Below are positions 1 through 8,406 of a stretch of DNA of 64,000 nt, one piece after another; position 1 is the stretch's first letter, and every line of letters starts with the position of its first letter. Source of the stretch: Nocardioides dongkuii (GTDB lineage: Bacteria > Actinomycetota > Actinomycetes > Propionibacteriales > Nocardioidaceae); the NCBI RefSeq assembly GCF_014127485.1, contig NZ_CP059903.1, positions 3,718,001-3,782,000 on the forward strand, read 5' to 3'. The position numbers and the translations under genes are program-made. The notes under the pieces are model-generated. The model ran no database searches. It was not told the DNA's origin and saw only the letters and a program-made list of their open reading frames with translations.

Positions 1-1
1 C

Positions 2-2746
2 GGCATGATCAGCTCGGTCGTCCGCGACTGCGACGTCGACCTCTGGGCCCACCGCGAGGCGACCGCCGAGCAGGTCCTCGCCGGCGAGCGGGCCGCGATC
101 GCCCGCGCGATCACCGGCGCCGAGTCCGGCCGGCTCCCCGCCGACGCCCTGGCGACCCTGCGCGACGCCGCCGCGCGCCGGCGTACCCCCGTCCTCGGCA
201 TCACCGGCACCGGCGGCTCCGGCAAGTCCTCCCTGACCGACGAGCTGGTACGCCGGCTCCGGGTCGACCAGCAGGACAAGCTGCGGGTCGCGGTCCTCGC
301 GGTCGACCCCACCCGCCGCAAGGGCGGCGGCGCGCTGCTCGGCGACCGGATCCGGATGAACTCCGTCGACGGCGACCGGGTCTTCTTCCGCAGCCTCGCG
401 ACCCGCGGCGCCCACGAGCTCCCCGACCACCTCGACGACGTCCTCACCGTCATCAAGGCCGCCGGCTTCGACCTGGTCATCGTCGAGACCCCCGGCATCG
501 GCCAGGGCGACGCCGCGATCGTGCCCTTCGTCGACACCTCCCTCTACGTGATGACGCCGGAGTTCGGCGCCGCCTCGCAGCTGGAGAAGATCGACATGCT
601 CGACTTCGCCGACGTCGTCGCGATCAACAAGTTCGAGCGCCGCGGCGCCCACGACGCGCTGCGCGACGTCGGCCGCCAGCTGGTCCGCAACCGCGAGGCC
701 TTCGGCAAGCAGCCCGCCGACATGCCGGTCTTCGGCACCTCCGCCGCCACCTTCAACGACGACGGCGTCACCGCGCTCTACCAGCACCTGCGCGGCCTCC
801 TCGGCGAGCAGGGGCTCCCCCTCGACCAGGGCACGCTCGCGCCGGTCGACGTACGCCACTCCTCCACGATCCGCCAGGTCGTGCCCGCCGACCGGGTCCG
901 CTACCTCGCCGAGATCACCGACGCGGTCCGCGGCTACCACGCCCGCACCGAGGAGGTCGCCGAGCAGGCGCGCCGCGTGCAGCGCCTCGAGGCGGTCGCC
1001 GGCGAGCTCACCGCGCGCGAGGAGGTCGACGGCCTCCTCGAGCAGGCTCGCACGAACCTCGACCCCACCGTCGCCGAGCAGCTCGCCAGCTGGCCCGACA
1101 CCATCCGGGCGTACGCCGAGAAGCCCGGCCGCGAGTCGCTCTCCGGCAACACCGTCCCCCGCGTCGCGCTGCCGACGTACGCCGACCACGGCGAGCTGGT
1201 CCGCTTCTTCCGGCGCGAGGGCCTCCCGGGGTTCTTCCCGTTCACCGCCGGCGTCTTCCCGTTCAAGCGCGAGGGCGAGGACCCGGCCCGGATGTTCGCC
1301 GGCGAGGGCGACCCCGCGCGCACCAACCGCCGGTTCAAGCTCCTCTCCGAGGGCAACGAGGCGACCCGCCTGTCCACGGCGTTCGACTCGGTCACCCTCT
1401 ACGGCCGCGACCCCCACGAGCGCCCCGACATCTACGGCAAGGTCGGCACGTCCGGCGTCTCCGTCGCGACGCTCGACGACATGAAGCAGCTCTACGACGG
1501 GTTCGACCTGCTCTCGCCGACGACCAGCGTGTCGATGACGATCAACGGCCCGGCGCCCACCGTGCTCGCGTTCTTCCTCAACACCGTGCTCGACCAGGCG
1601 CGCGAGCAGGGGGTCGACCCGGTGGAGGCGCTCAAGACCGTCCGCGGCACCGTCCAGGCCGACATCCTCAAGGAGGACCAGGGCCAGAACACCTGCCTGT
1701 TCTCCACCGAGTTCTCGCTGCGCTGCATGGCCGACATCCAGGAGTGGTTCATTGACCAGGGGGTCCGCAACTTCTACTCGGTGAGCATCTCCGGCTACCA
1801 CATCGCCGAGGCCGGGGCGAACCCCATCAGCCAGCTCGCGTTCACCCTCGCCAACGGGTTCACGTACGTCGAGGCCTACCTCGCCCGCGGCATGGACATC
1901 GACGACTTCGCGCCCAACCTGTCGTTCTTCTTCTCCAACGGCATGGACCCGGAGTACTCCGTCATCGGCCGCGTCGCCCGCCGCATCTGGGCGGTCGCGA
2001 TGCGCGACAGGTACGGCGCCAACGAGCGCTCGCAGAAGCTGAAGTACCACGTGCAGACGTCCGGTCGTTCCCTGCACGCGCAGGAGATGGACTTCAACGA
2101 CATCCGCACCACGCTGCAGGCGCTGATCGCGATCTACGACAACGCCAACAGCCTGCACACCAACGCCTTCGACGAGGCGGTGACCACCCCCAGCGAGGAC
2201 TCGGTACGCCGCGCGCTGGCGATCCAGCTGATCATCAACCGCGAGTGGGGGCTGGCGATGAACGAGAACCCGCTCCAGGGCTCCTTCGTCATCGACCAGC
2301 TCACCGACCTCGTGGAGGAGGCGGTGCTCACCGAGTTCGACCGGATCAGCGAGCGCGGCGGCGTCCTCGGCGCGATGGAGACCGGCTACCAGCGCGGCCG
2401 GATCCAGGACGAGTCGATGCTCTACGAGCACCGCAAGCACGACGGGACGCTGCCGATCGTCGGCGTCAACACCTTCCTCCGCAAGGACGCCGGCGACGGC
2501 ACGCCCGACCACGTCGAGCTGGCCCGTGCGACCGACGGGGAGAAGGAGTCGCAGCTGCGGCGGGTCCGCGACTTCCAGACCGCGAACTCCCCGGAGTCCG
2601 CCGCCGCGCTCGCCCGGCTCAAGGAGGCCGCCACCACCGGCGAGAACGTCTTCGCCGTCCTCATGGACGCCGCCCGGGTCTGCTCCCTCGGCCAGGTCAC
2701 CGAGGCGTTCTTCGAGGTCGGCGGCGCCTACCGCCGCAACGTCTGA
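2..2746 (+). CDS. icmF: Fused isobutyryl-CoA mutase IcmF (5'-partial)
   Basis: Coenzyme-B12-dependent interconversion of isobutyryl-CoA and n-butyryl-CoA, with a built-in G-protein chaperone. The frame is open at the left edge, so the ATG at 5 is probably internal and the N-terminal B12-binding domain (about 150 residues in the family) lies outside the window. Counting from that ATG, the MeaB-like GTPase comes first, with P-loop [12 protein letters not shown] at residues 65-76, ETPGIGQGD and NKFERRG. The mutase TIM barrel follows from about residue 370, with the IcmF-type stretches [18 protein letters not shown] and RMFAGEG. Family proteins are about 1,080 residues; 914 codons are visible. 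A repeat array starts directly after the TGA stop. Methylmalonyl-CoA mutase is less likely because MeaB and mutase are fused in the IcmF order. Confidence 0.93.
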   Translation, partial: GMISSVVRDCDVDLWAHREATAEQVLAGERAAIARAITGAESGRLPADALATLRDAAARRRTPVLGITGTGGSGKSSLTDELVRRLRVDQQDKLRVAVLAVDPTRRKGGGALLGDRIRMNSVDGDRVFFRSLATRGAHELPDHLDDVLTVIKAAGFDLVIVETPGIGQGDAAIVPFVDTSLYVMTPEFGAASQLEKIDMLDFADVVAINKFERRGAHDALRDVGRQLVRNREAFGKQPADMPVFGTSAATFNDDGVTALYQHLRGLLGEQGLPLDQGTLAPVDVRHSSTIRQVVPADRVRYLAEITDAVRGYHARTEEVAEQARRVQRLEAVAGELTAREEVDGLLEQARTNLDPTVAEQLASWPDTIRAYAEKPGRESLSGNTVPRVALPTYADHGELVRFFRREGLPGFFPFTAGVFPFKREGEDPARMFAGEGDPARTNRRFKLLSEGNEATRLSTAFDSVTLYGRDPHERPDIYGKVGTSGVSVATLDDMKQLYDGFDLLSPTTSVSMTINGPAPTVLAFFLNTVLDQAREQGVDPVEALKTVRGTVQADILKEDQGQNTCLFSTEFSLRCMADIQEWFIDQGVRNFYSVSISGYHIAEAGANPISQLAFTLANGFTYVEAYLARGMDIDDFAPNLSFFFSNGMDPEYSVIGRVARRIWAVAMRDRYGANERSQKLKYHVQTSGRSLHAQEMDFNDIRTTLQALIAIYDNANSLHTNAFDEAVTTPSEDSVRRALAIQLIINREWGLAMNENPLQGSFVIDQLTDLVEEAVLTEFDRISERGGVLGAMETGYQRGRIQDESMLYEHRKHDGTLPIVGVNTFLRKDAGDGTPDHVELARATDGEKESQLRRVRDFQTANSPESAAALARLKEAATTGENVFAVLMDAARVCSLGQVTEAFFEVGGAYRRNV

Positions 2747-2749
2747 CCC

Positions 2750-3215
2750 CGGCGGTCGAGCAGGGAAGGCGCGCAGCGCCTGACCGATGTCGAGACCCCC
2801 GCAACCCGACGTACGACGCCAACCACCGCCATCTCCACCCTGCGGAGGTCTCGACAACGCTCGACCCCGGAGGTCGAGCAGGGAAGGCGCGCAGCGCCTG
2901 ACCGATGTCGAGACCCCGCAACCCGACGTACGACGGCGACCACCGCGGCCTCCACCCTGCGGAGGTCTCGACAACGCTCGCTGGCGCTCGCTGCTCGACC
3001 CCCGGTGGTCGAGCAGGGAAGGCGCGCAGCGCCTGACCGTTGTCGAGACCCCCGCAACCCGACGTACGGCGGTGGCCACCGTCGCCTCCACCCTGCAGGG
3101 GTCTCGACAACGCTCGCTGGCGCTCGCTGCTCGACCACCGGGAACGGGTCTCGACAACGCTCGCTGGCGCTCGCTGCTCGACCACCGGTAGTGAGACGCT
3201 CGACCACCGGTGGTC
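2750..3215. repeat. Intergenic array of palindromic repeats (family A)
   Basis: Three forward copies of a unit starting GGTCGAGCAGGGAAGGCGC and ending TGTCGAGACCCC lie at about 2754-2800, 2872-2917 and 3007-3053. Each is followed by a 45-50 bp centre containing CAACCCGACGTACG and then an inverted end starting GGTCTCGACAACGCTCG (near 2847, 2963, 3100 and 3147). Each copy can fold on itself through GGCGC/GCGCC and GGTC/GACC. The units are arranged like mosaic BIME elements: inverted ends around a shared centre, head to tail. No open frame here looks like a real gene, and the array fills the whole gap between icmF and the thioesterase. Confidence 0.85.
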
Positions 3216-3247
3216 CGCGCCGCGGCGCCTGCCGATAACCTGCGCCG

Positions 3248-3742
3248 GTGACCACCTTGCCGACGTACGACCAGCTCGCCGACCTGCCGATGTACGGCGA
3301 CCGCTCCGTCCCCGTCGCGTTCGAGGACATCAACGGCCACCTCAACGTGCGCTTCTACCTCGGCATCGCCAGCGAGGGCCTCGACGAGGCACTGACCGAG
3401 GTCGGGATCCCGACCAACTGGGTCGACAAGGGCTTCGCGATCTTCTCCGCCGAGCACCACCTGACCTACGTCTCCGAGCTGCTCACCGGCGACAAGGTCT
3501 CGGTGCGGGTCCGGCTCCTGGGCCGCTCCGAGCGGGCGATCCACGCGCTGGCGTACCTCGTCGACGAGTCCCGCCAGCGGGTCGCCTACGTGATGGAGGA
3601 GATCTTCCTCCACATCGACATGACCACCCGCAAGACCTCGCCGTGGCCCGAGGACGTCGCCACCAAGGTCGACGCCAAGATCGCCGAGCACGCGAAGCTG
3701 CCGTTCGAGCCGACGCTGTCGGGGTCCATGTCGCTGCGGTGA
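3248..3742 (+). CDS. Hotdog-fold acyl-CoA thioesterase
   Basis: A protein of 164 residues matching the single-domain 4HBT-type hotdog thioesterases, which hydrolyse acyl-CoA in the cytoplasm. Visible features are the N-terminal DINGHLNVRFYLGIASEG segment, with the helix-facing Asp/Asn-His pattern of the family, and the central TYVSELLTGDKVSVRVRL strand. It starts at GTG 3248, directly after the repeat array, and is followed 4 bp later by the metal-receptor-like gene, so the two are probably co-transcribed. The substrate cannot be read from the sequence. Adjacency to the acyl-CoA mutase hints at short or branched acyl-CoA, which is inference only. Confidence 0.8.
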   Translation: MTTLPTYDQLADLPMYGDRSVPVAFEDINGHLNVRFYLGIASEGLDEALTEVGIPTNWVDKGFAIFSAEHHLTYVSELLTGDKVSVRVRLLGRSERAIHALAYLVDESRQRVAYVMEEIFLHIDMTTRKTSPWPEDVATKVDAKIAEHAKLPFEPTLSGSMSLR

Positions 3743-3746
3743 CGGC

Positions 3747-4451
3747 ATGACGGTGGAGCGCGTCGTCTCGCTGGTGCCCTCGATCACCGAGGCGCTGGCG
3801 AGCGTCCGCCCGGCTGCCGTGGTCGGCGCCACCGACTGGTGCACGCACCCGCCCGGCCTCGAGGTCACCCGCGTCCGCGGGACGAAGAACCCCGACCTCG
3901 CCGCGGTCCGCGCCCTCTCCCCCGACCTCGTCGTGGTCAACAAGGAGGAGAACCGCGAGCTCGACGTACGCCGCCTCCGCGACGCCGGCGTCCGGGTGCA
4001 CGTCACCGAGATCGAGACCGTGCCGGAGGCGGTCGCGGCCTTCGAGGAGCTCTTCGACGACGTCCTGGGCTGGGAGCGGCCGGACTGGCTCGCGTCGGCC
4101 CGCGACCTGTGGTGCGGCCCGCTGCCCGCCGTACGCCGCACCGTGGTCGTCCCGATCTGGCGCGACCCCTGGATGGTCGTCGGCAGCCGCACGTTCACCG
4201 GCGATCTGGCTCGGCGCCTCGGCCTCGCCAACGTGTACGCCGACCACCCGGCGCGCTACCCGGCGCTCGACGTCGCCGAGCTGGACGCGGCGGGGGCGGA
4301 CGTCGTCCTGCTGCCGGACGAGCCGTACCTGTTCACCCCCACCGACGGTCCGGAGGCGTTCAGCCGGACGCCGGTCGAGCTGGTCAGCGGGCGACTGCTG
4401 ACCTGGTACGGACCGTCACTGGTCGACGCGCACCGGTCGCTGGCCCGCTAG
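3747..4451 (+). CDS. Helical-backbone metal receptor / BtuF-like protein
   Basis: Resembles periplasmic-binding-fold receptors of the BtuF/FepB type. It begins VERVVSLVPSITEAL, continues with the ATDWCTHPPG loop and the LSPDLVVVNKEENRELD segment, and has the two-lobed length (234 residues) of the family. No signal peptide or lipobox is visible, so it is probably cytoplasmic, like other actinobacterial members called cobalamin-binding protein. Nearness to the B12 enzyme IcmF is suggestive but not proof of a corrinoid ligand. Its TAG stop is shared with the convergent App1 gene: both stops lie in the same CTAG, a 4 bp overlap. Confidence 0.7.
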   Translation: MTVERVVSLVPSITEALASVRPAAVVGATDWCTHPPGLEVTRVRGTKNPDLAAVRALSPDLVVVNKEENRELDVRRLRDAGVRVHVTEIETVPEAVAAFEELFDDVLGWERPDWLASARDLWCGPLPAVRRTVVVPIWRDPWMVVGSRTFTGDLARRLGLANVYADHPARYPALDVAELDAAGADVVLLPDEPYLFTPTDGPEAFSRTPVELVSGRLLTWYGPSLVDAHRSLAR

Positions 4452-5497
4452 TCCCTGACGGCCGCCGCGACGGCGGCCACGTCGGCCTCGGTCAGCAGCC
4501 CGAGCCCCCGCAGGTGCCGGGCGACGACGAGCGAGTCGGCGGCGAGCACGAACGGCACCTCGTGGTCCCACGCGTCGGTGACGGCCTCCACGCGTCCGTC
4601 GCCCGGGTCCAGCCGCACCTCGCGGATGTAGACCGCGATGACCCGCCCGGGGTGCCGGCGGACGGTCTCGGCGTAGATCTCCGGGTCGTGCTCGCCGGAG
4701 TCCCCGATCAGCACGAACCGCAGGTCGGGGTGGGTGCGCAGCACCTCCTCGATCCGGTCCCGCTTGTGCCCGCCGACGACGAAGTCGCGCAGCAGCACCG
4801 GCCCCGGCGGGAAGCCCCGGTGCGCGAGGAACCCGTGCAGGAAGTCGTGCAGGTTCCACGGGCTCGAGGAGACGTAGAAGAACGGGTTGCGGCCGTCGGT
4901 GCGCCCCAGCGCCGCGTACAGCTCCGCCGCGCCCGCGAACGCCGTCCGCGTGAGCACCGAGCCGGTCAGCGTCTGCCGGACCATCGACCAGGTGCGCTGC
5001 ACGCCGGTCTGCAGCACGGTGTCGTCGAGGTCGGAGATCACGCCCAGCTCGGCGCGCGCGTCGCTCACCCGGATCCGCACCGGCACCCGCGCGTCGTCGA
5101 TCCCGCGGTACGGCGCGGCGAGCGCGAGCGTCCCGGTCGTCCACGGTGCTTCGAGGTGCGCGCCGCGGAGCTCGACGCGGACGTACCCGTCGTCGTCGCT
5201 GACCGCGTCCGCGGTGGCCCCACCGACCTCGACGCGGAGAGGTACGCCGCGGAGCTCGTTGGTCACGAAGCCCGCGGCGGTACGGCGCACCGCGGCCCAC
5301 GCGCTCTCGCCCGCGATCGTCTCGGGCGGCTCCGCGTCGTCGAGCACCCGGCCGCGCACGACCACGCGGTCGCCGCTGCCGTGGCCGCCGTACGACACGA
5401 TCCGGAAGTGCTGCGGCACGCGTCCGGAGCGCCGCCGCTCCAGCACGCTGTCCCAGCGCCGCTCCAGCCCGGTGAGGGCCCACCGCGCGCGGCTCAT
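4448..5497 (-). CDS. App1-family phosphatase domain protein
   Basis: A 349-residue protein of the App1 family, HAD-like phosphatases named after yeast phosphatidate phosphatase. The N-terminal half is a beta-rich domain of family type (HFRIVSYGGHGSGDRVVVRG). The C-terminal half carries the HAD signature ISDLDDTVLQTG, then the SSSPWN segment, a basic KRDRIEEVL stretch and IGDSGEHDPEIY. The ATG at 5497 overlaps the stop of the enoyl-CoA hydratase gene by 4 bp (ATGA), so translation is probably coupled. A much longer frame runs upstream, but it crosses the hydratase gene and is not real. The bacterial substrate is not established. Confidence 0.82.
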   Translation of the reverse strand: MSRARWALTGLERRWDSVLERRRSGRVPQHFRIVSYGGHGSGDRVVVRGRVLDDAEPPETIAGESAWAAVRRTAAGFVTNELRGVPLRVEVGGATADAVSDDDGYVRVELRGAHLEAPWTTGTLALAAPYRGIDDARVPVRIRVSDARAELGVISDLDDTVLQTGVQRTWSMVRQTLTGSVLTRTAFAGAAELYAALGRTDGRNPFFYVSSSPWNLHDFLHGFLAHRGFPPGPVLLRDFVVGGHKRDRIEEVLRTHPDLRFVLIGDSGEHDPEIYAETVRRHPGRVIAVYIREVRLDPGDGRVEAVTDAWDHEVPFVLAADSLVVARHLRGLGLLTEADVAAVAAAVRD

Positions 5498-6252
5498 CGG
5501 AAGGCCGGCTTCTCCTTGGCCACGAACGCGCGGACCCCCTCGGCGAAGTCCGGCCCGGTGTAGACCTCGCGCAGCGTCGCCTCGTCGTGGCGCGGCGACG
5601 CCTCGGCCACCCGCGCCCGGTCGAGCAGCTGCGACTTGGTGGTGCGCAGGGTGACGCCGGAGGCGGCGCGCAGCCCGGCGAGGAGATCGGACAGCTCCGC
5701 GTCGAGGTCGTCGACGACGGCGAGCACCGCGCCCACGGCGTACGCACGGTCGGCGGCGACCAGCCGCGAGGTCAGCAGCATCTCGCGGGTCAGCGACTCC
5801 CCGAAGACGGCGGCGGTGCGGTAGACGATCGAGGCCGACAGCGCGTTGCCCAGGGTGCGGGCGATCGGGTAGCCGAACCGGGAGCCCGGGGTCGCGATCC
5901 GCAGGTCGCAGTGGGACGCGACCGCCAGCCCGCCGCCGACGCAGACGCCGTCGACCGCCGCGATGGTGACCTGGGGCAGCGCGAACAGCGCCTCGAGGAG
6001 CTCGCGGATCCAGTTCTCGTAGGCGACCGCGTCGGCCTCGACGAAGTCGGTGATCTCGTTGCCGGCCGCGAACGCCTTGCCGCCGGCGCCCCGCAGCACC
6101 AGGGCGCGGACGTCGGTGTCGCCGGCGAGCTCCTCGCACAGCGCCCGCAGCTCGGCGTACATCGCCCGGGTGAAGGCGTTGCGGCGCTCCGGACGGTTGA
6201 ACGTCACCTCGACGACGCCCGGCTCCCGCCGGACCAGCAGCTCCTCGTTCAC
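5494..6252 (-). CDS. Enoyl-CoA hydratase/isomerase family protein
   Basis: A crotonase-fold protein of 252 residues. The first oxyanion-hole strand reads GKAFAAGNEITDF and the second GVCVGGGLAVASHCDLRIA, the arrangement that polarises the acyl-CoA thioester. The start is GTG 6252, whose first bases overlap the TGA of the rhomboid gene (GTGA); the App1 gene overlaps its 3' end in the same way. Rhomboid, hydratase and App1 therefore form one translationally coupled operon. The exact reaction (hydratase, isomerase or hydrolase) cannot be decided, because crotonase members differ in one or two acidic residues that I cannot align confidently. Confidence 0.88.
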   Translation of the reverse strand: MNEELLVRREPGVVEVTFNRPERRNAFTRAMYAELRALCEELAGDTDVRALVLRGAGGKAFAAGNEITDFVEADAVAYENWIRELLEALFALPQVTIAAVDGVCVGGGLAVASHCDLRIATPGSRFGYPIARTLGNALSASIVYRTAAVFGESLTREMLLTSRLVAADRAYAVGAVLAVVDDLDAELSDLLAGLRAASGVTLRTTKSQLLDRARVAEASPRHDEATLREVYTGPDFAEGVRAFVAKEKPAFR

Positions 6253-6827
6253 GCCGGGGAGCGTAGCGAGCGCGCTGACCAGGCCGCGACGACGCCTCCG
6301 ACCGCGCCGAAGAGGTGCCCCTGCCAGGAGACGCCGGCCGCGCCGGGCAGCACGCCCCACAGCAGGCCGCCCCACACCAGGAGGACCACGATCCCGAGGA
6401 CGATCTCGCCGCCCCGGCGGTTCACGAACCCGCGCACGACCAGGTACGTCAGCCACCCGAACACCAGCACGGACGCGCCCAGGTGGACGGTGTTCGCGGG
6501 CGCCACGAGCCAGGTGCCGAGCCCCCCGATCACCCAGATGACGCCGGTCGCGGCCAGCCCGCGCGCGAGCCCGGTCGCCAGCACGAGGAACCCCAGGACG
6601 AGGACCGGCACGGTGTTCGCGCTGAGGTGGCCCCACCCGCCGTGCAGGAGCGGCGCGAAGAGGATCCCCACCAGCCCCTCGTCGTCCCGCGGCCGCACGC
6701 CGTACCCATCCAGCTGGTGCCCGGACGCCGTGTCGACCACCTCCAGCACCCACAACAGGAGCACGAAGCCCCCGACCACCGCGAGCGCCTGCTGCCAGAC
6801 CGGGGTGGACGAGCGAGGCGTGGGCAT
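6249..6827 (-). CDS. Rhomboid family intramembrane serine protease
   Basis: A 192-residue polytopic membrane protein with about six hydrophobic segments, matching the rhomboid fold. The HGGWGHLSANT segment (residues 62-72) gives the oxyanion-side His and Asn. The nucleophile is Ser119 in LGASVLVFG and the partner is His171 in GHLFGAVGG. The usual GxSG is GASV here, a small departure from consensus, so activity is likely but not certain. ATG 6827 is chosen because longer readings run into the repeat at 6846-6935. It is the first gene of the operon with enoyl-CoA hydratase and App1. Confidence 0.85.
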   Translation of the reverse strand: MPTPRSSTPVWQQALAVVGGFVLLLWVLEVVDTASGHQLDGYGVRPRDDEGLVGILFAPLLHGGWGHLSANTVPVLVLGFLVLATGLARGLAATGVIWVIGGLGTWLVAPANTVHLGASVLVFGWLTYLVVRGFVNRRGGEIVLGIVVLLVWGGLLWGVLPGAAGVSWQGHLFGAVGGVVAAWSARSLRSPA

Positions 6828-6845
6828 GGCACCAGCCTGCCCGTC

Positions 6846-6976
6846 CGGTGGTCGAGCAGGAAAGGCGCCCCGACCCCCGGTGGTCGAGCAGGGAAGGCGC
6901 CCAGCGCCTGACCGATGTCGAGACCCCCGCACCCGAAAGCAGACCTCATCCACAGCCGGTGACCACCGCGGTTTCG
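6846..6976 (+). repeat. Family A repeat, left arm beside the GIY-YIG gene
   Basis: A short truncated copy (about 6848-6875) is followed by a full forward copy at about 6889-6934, from GGTGGTCGAGCAGGG to GATGTCGAGACCCCC. It continues into a centre that begins CGCACCCGAAAGC and includes CGGTGACCACCGCGG. Both the repeat and this centre reappear as inverted copies at 7318-7404, on the far side of the GIY-YIG gene. Confidence 0.8.
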
Positions 6977-7006
6977 TCCCCAGGACCCGGAGGGCACGGC
7001 ACCGCC

Positions 7007-7309
7007 ATGGCCTGGACCTACATCCTCGAGTGCGCAGACGGCTCGTTCTACGTCGGCAGCACCGTCGACCTCGAGCGCCGGCTGACGGAGCACAGCTCGG
7101 GCGAGGGCGGCGCGGCGTACACCCGTCCCCGTCGGCGGCGACCGGTGCGCCTGGCGTGGAGCGTCGAGGTGGCGCGGGTCGAGGACGCGTTCGCCCTGGA
7201 GAAGCAGATCCAGCGCTGGGGTCGTGCGAAGCGGCTGGCGCTCATCGAGGGTCGGCTCGGTGAGCTGCCGGCGCTGGCGCGAGGACGGGATCGCTCGCCG
7301 CGGCGGTGA
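7007..7309 (+). CDS. Small GIY-YIG nuclease family protein
   Basis: A 100-residue stand-alone GIY-YIG domain of the YhbQ/UvrC-N type. The signature is intact: TYILEC (residues 4-9), FYVGST (14-19), Arg24/25 and His29 in ERRLTEH, and the metal-binding Glu65 in FALEKQIQRWGRAKR. These residues make up the single metal-ion nuclease site known for the family. ATG 7007 is preceded by a purine-rich GGACCCGGAGGG; longer in-frame readings pass through the repeat. It is a monocistronic gene on the opposite strand to both neighbours, bracketed by long inverted repeat copies (6889-6976 and 7318-7404), unlike any other gene here. The biological role of this subfamily is poorly known. Confidence 0.85.
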   Translation: MAWTYILECADGSFYVGSTVDLERRLTEHSSGEGGAAYTRPRRRRPVRLAWSVEVARVEDAFALEKQIQRWGRAKRLALIEGRLGELPALARGRDRSPRR

Positions 7310-7317
7310 GCGCCGTC

Positions 7318-7404
7318 GTACGCCGCGGTGGTGACGGTGGGCTCTTGGGTGCGGGGGTCTCGACAACGGTCAGGCGCGGAGCGCCTTCCCTGCTCGACCA
7401 CCGG
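7318..7404 (-). repeat. Family A repeat, right arm beside the GIY-YIG gene
   Basis: An inverted copy: read on the minus strand it starts ACCGGTGGTCGAGCAGGG, passes GCGCCTGACCGTTGTCGAG, then CCCGCACCCAAGAGC and TCACCACCGCGGCG. It matches the left arm at 6889-6976 over about 85 bp in opposite orientation, including the centre and not only the palindromic end. It ends immediately before the cydB stop codon. Confidence 0.8.
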
Positions 7405-8406
7405 TCAGTGGTGCGACCAGGCCTCCGTCTGGGTGAGCCGGTAGAGGTACGCGAGGGCGGGGACGACGAGGACGGCGGCGAGGCCGGCCGCGACGAGCAG
7501 GGCCGCGAGGGTGGCGTCGGCGCCGGCGGCGTCCTCGATGGTGACCTGGTCGACGAGTAGCCAGGGGTACTGCCCGACGCCCCAGCCGAGGAGCACGGCG
7601 GCCACCGCGGCCACCGCGGTGAACCGGGCGATCGCGTACCGCCGCCGGACGAGCAGCACGAGGGTGGCGACGCCGGCCAGCGCGGAGGCGATCACGAGCG
7701 GCGCCGCCTGCGTCTCCAGGCCGTCCGCGAGCGTGGGCGCGTCCCGCTCCAGCGGCACCAGGGCCGCGAAGACGATCGCCCCCGTCACCAGCCCCACCGC
7801 GAGCGTGCGGACCCGGAGCTGCTCGGCCAGCCGCTCGGAGCCCCCGCGAGCCGCGTCCGCGGCGAGGAACACCCCGCCGAGGAACGCGCAGGTGCCGACC
7901 GCGATCACGCCGCCGAAGAGCGAGGTCGGGTTCACCCACGAGCCGATCAGCTCGCCGCGGCCCTCCGCCGGCACCCGCCCGGAGGCGATCGCCCCGGCGA
8001 TGGTGCCGAAGAAGAACGGCGTGACCACCGAGGAGAGTGCGAAGAAGGCGCCAAAGACCCGCGCCTGGCCCAGGGTGGCGGAGTACTTGCGGAACGCGAA
8101 GCTGGCCCCGCGCAGGACGATGCCGAGCAGCGCGAGCAGGAACGGCAGGATCAGCGTCGACATCGCCGCGGCGAACGACTCCGGGAACGCCGTCCACCAC
8201 ATCACCAGGACGTAGATCAGCCAGACGTGGTTGGCCTCCCAGACCGGGCCGATGCTGTGGTCGATGAGGGTACGGAGCTCGGCCCCCTTGGCCGGGCCGC
8301 CCGCCAAGAGGTCGTAGAACCCCGAGCCGAAGTCGGCGCCGCCGAAGAGGCCGTAGGCCAGCACGCCGACGAAGAGCGCGGCGGCGACCGCGAGCGGCAG
8401 CGTCAT
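7405..8406 (-). CDS. cydB: Cytochrome bd ubiquinol oxidase subunit II
   Basis: Membrane subunit of the high-affinity terminal oxidase cytochrome bd, which pairs with CydA. The 333-residue protein has eight or nine hydrophobic segments and the family N-terminus: FGGADFGSGFYDLLAGG, then GPVWEANHVWLIYVLVMWW with the conserved W-E-x-N-H-V-W motif. ATG 8406 overlaps the cydA stop (ATGA), so the two subunits are translationally coupled. No cydDC transporter genes lie next to the pair; they would have to be elsewhere. Confidence 0.95.
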   Translation of the reverse strand: MTLPLAVAAALFVGVLAYGLFGGADFGSGFYDLLAGGPAKGAELRTLIDHSIGPVWEANHVWLIYVLVMWWTAFPESFAAAMSTLILPFLLALLGIVLRGASFAFRKYSATLGQARVFGAFFALSSVVTPFFFGTIAGAIASGRVPAEGRGELIGSWVNPTSLFGGVIAVGTCAFLGGVFLAADAARGGSERLAEQLRVRTLAVGLVTGAIVFAALVPLERDAPTLADGLETQAAPLVIASALAGVATLVLLVRRRYAIARFTAVAAVAAVLLGWGVGQYPWLLVDQVTIEDAAGADATLAALLVAAGLAAVLVVPALAYLYRLTQTEAWSHH

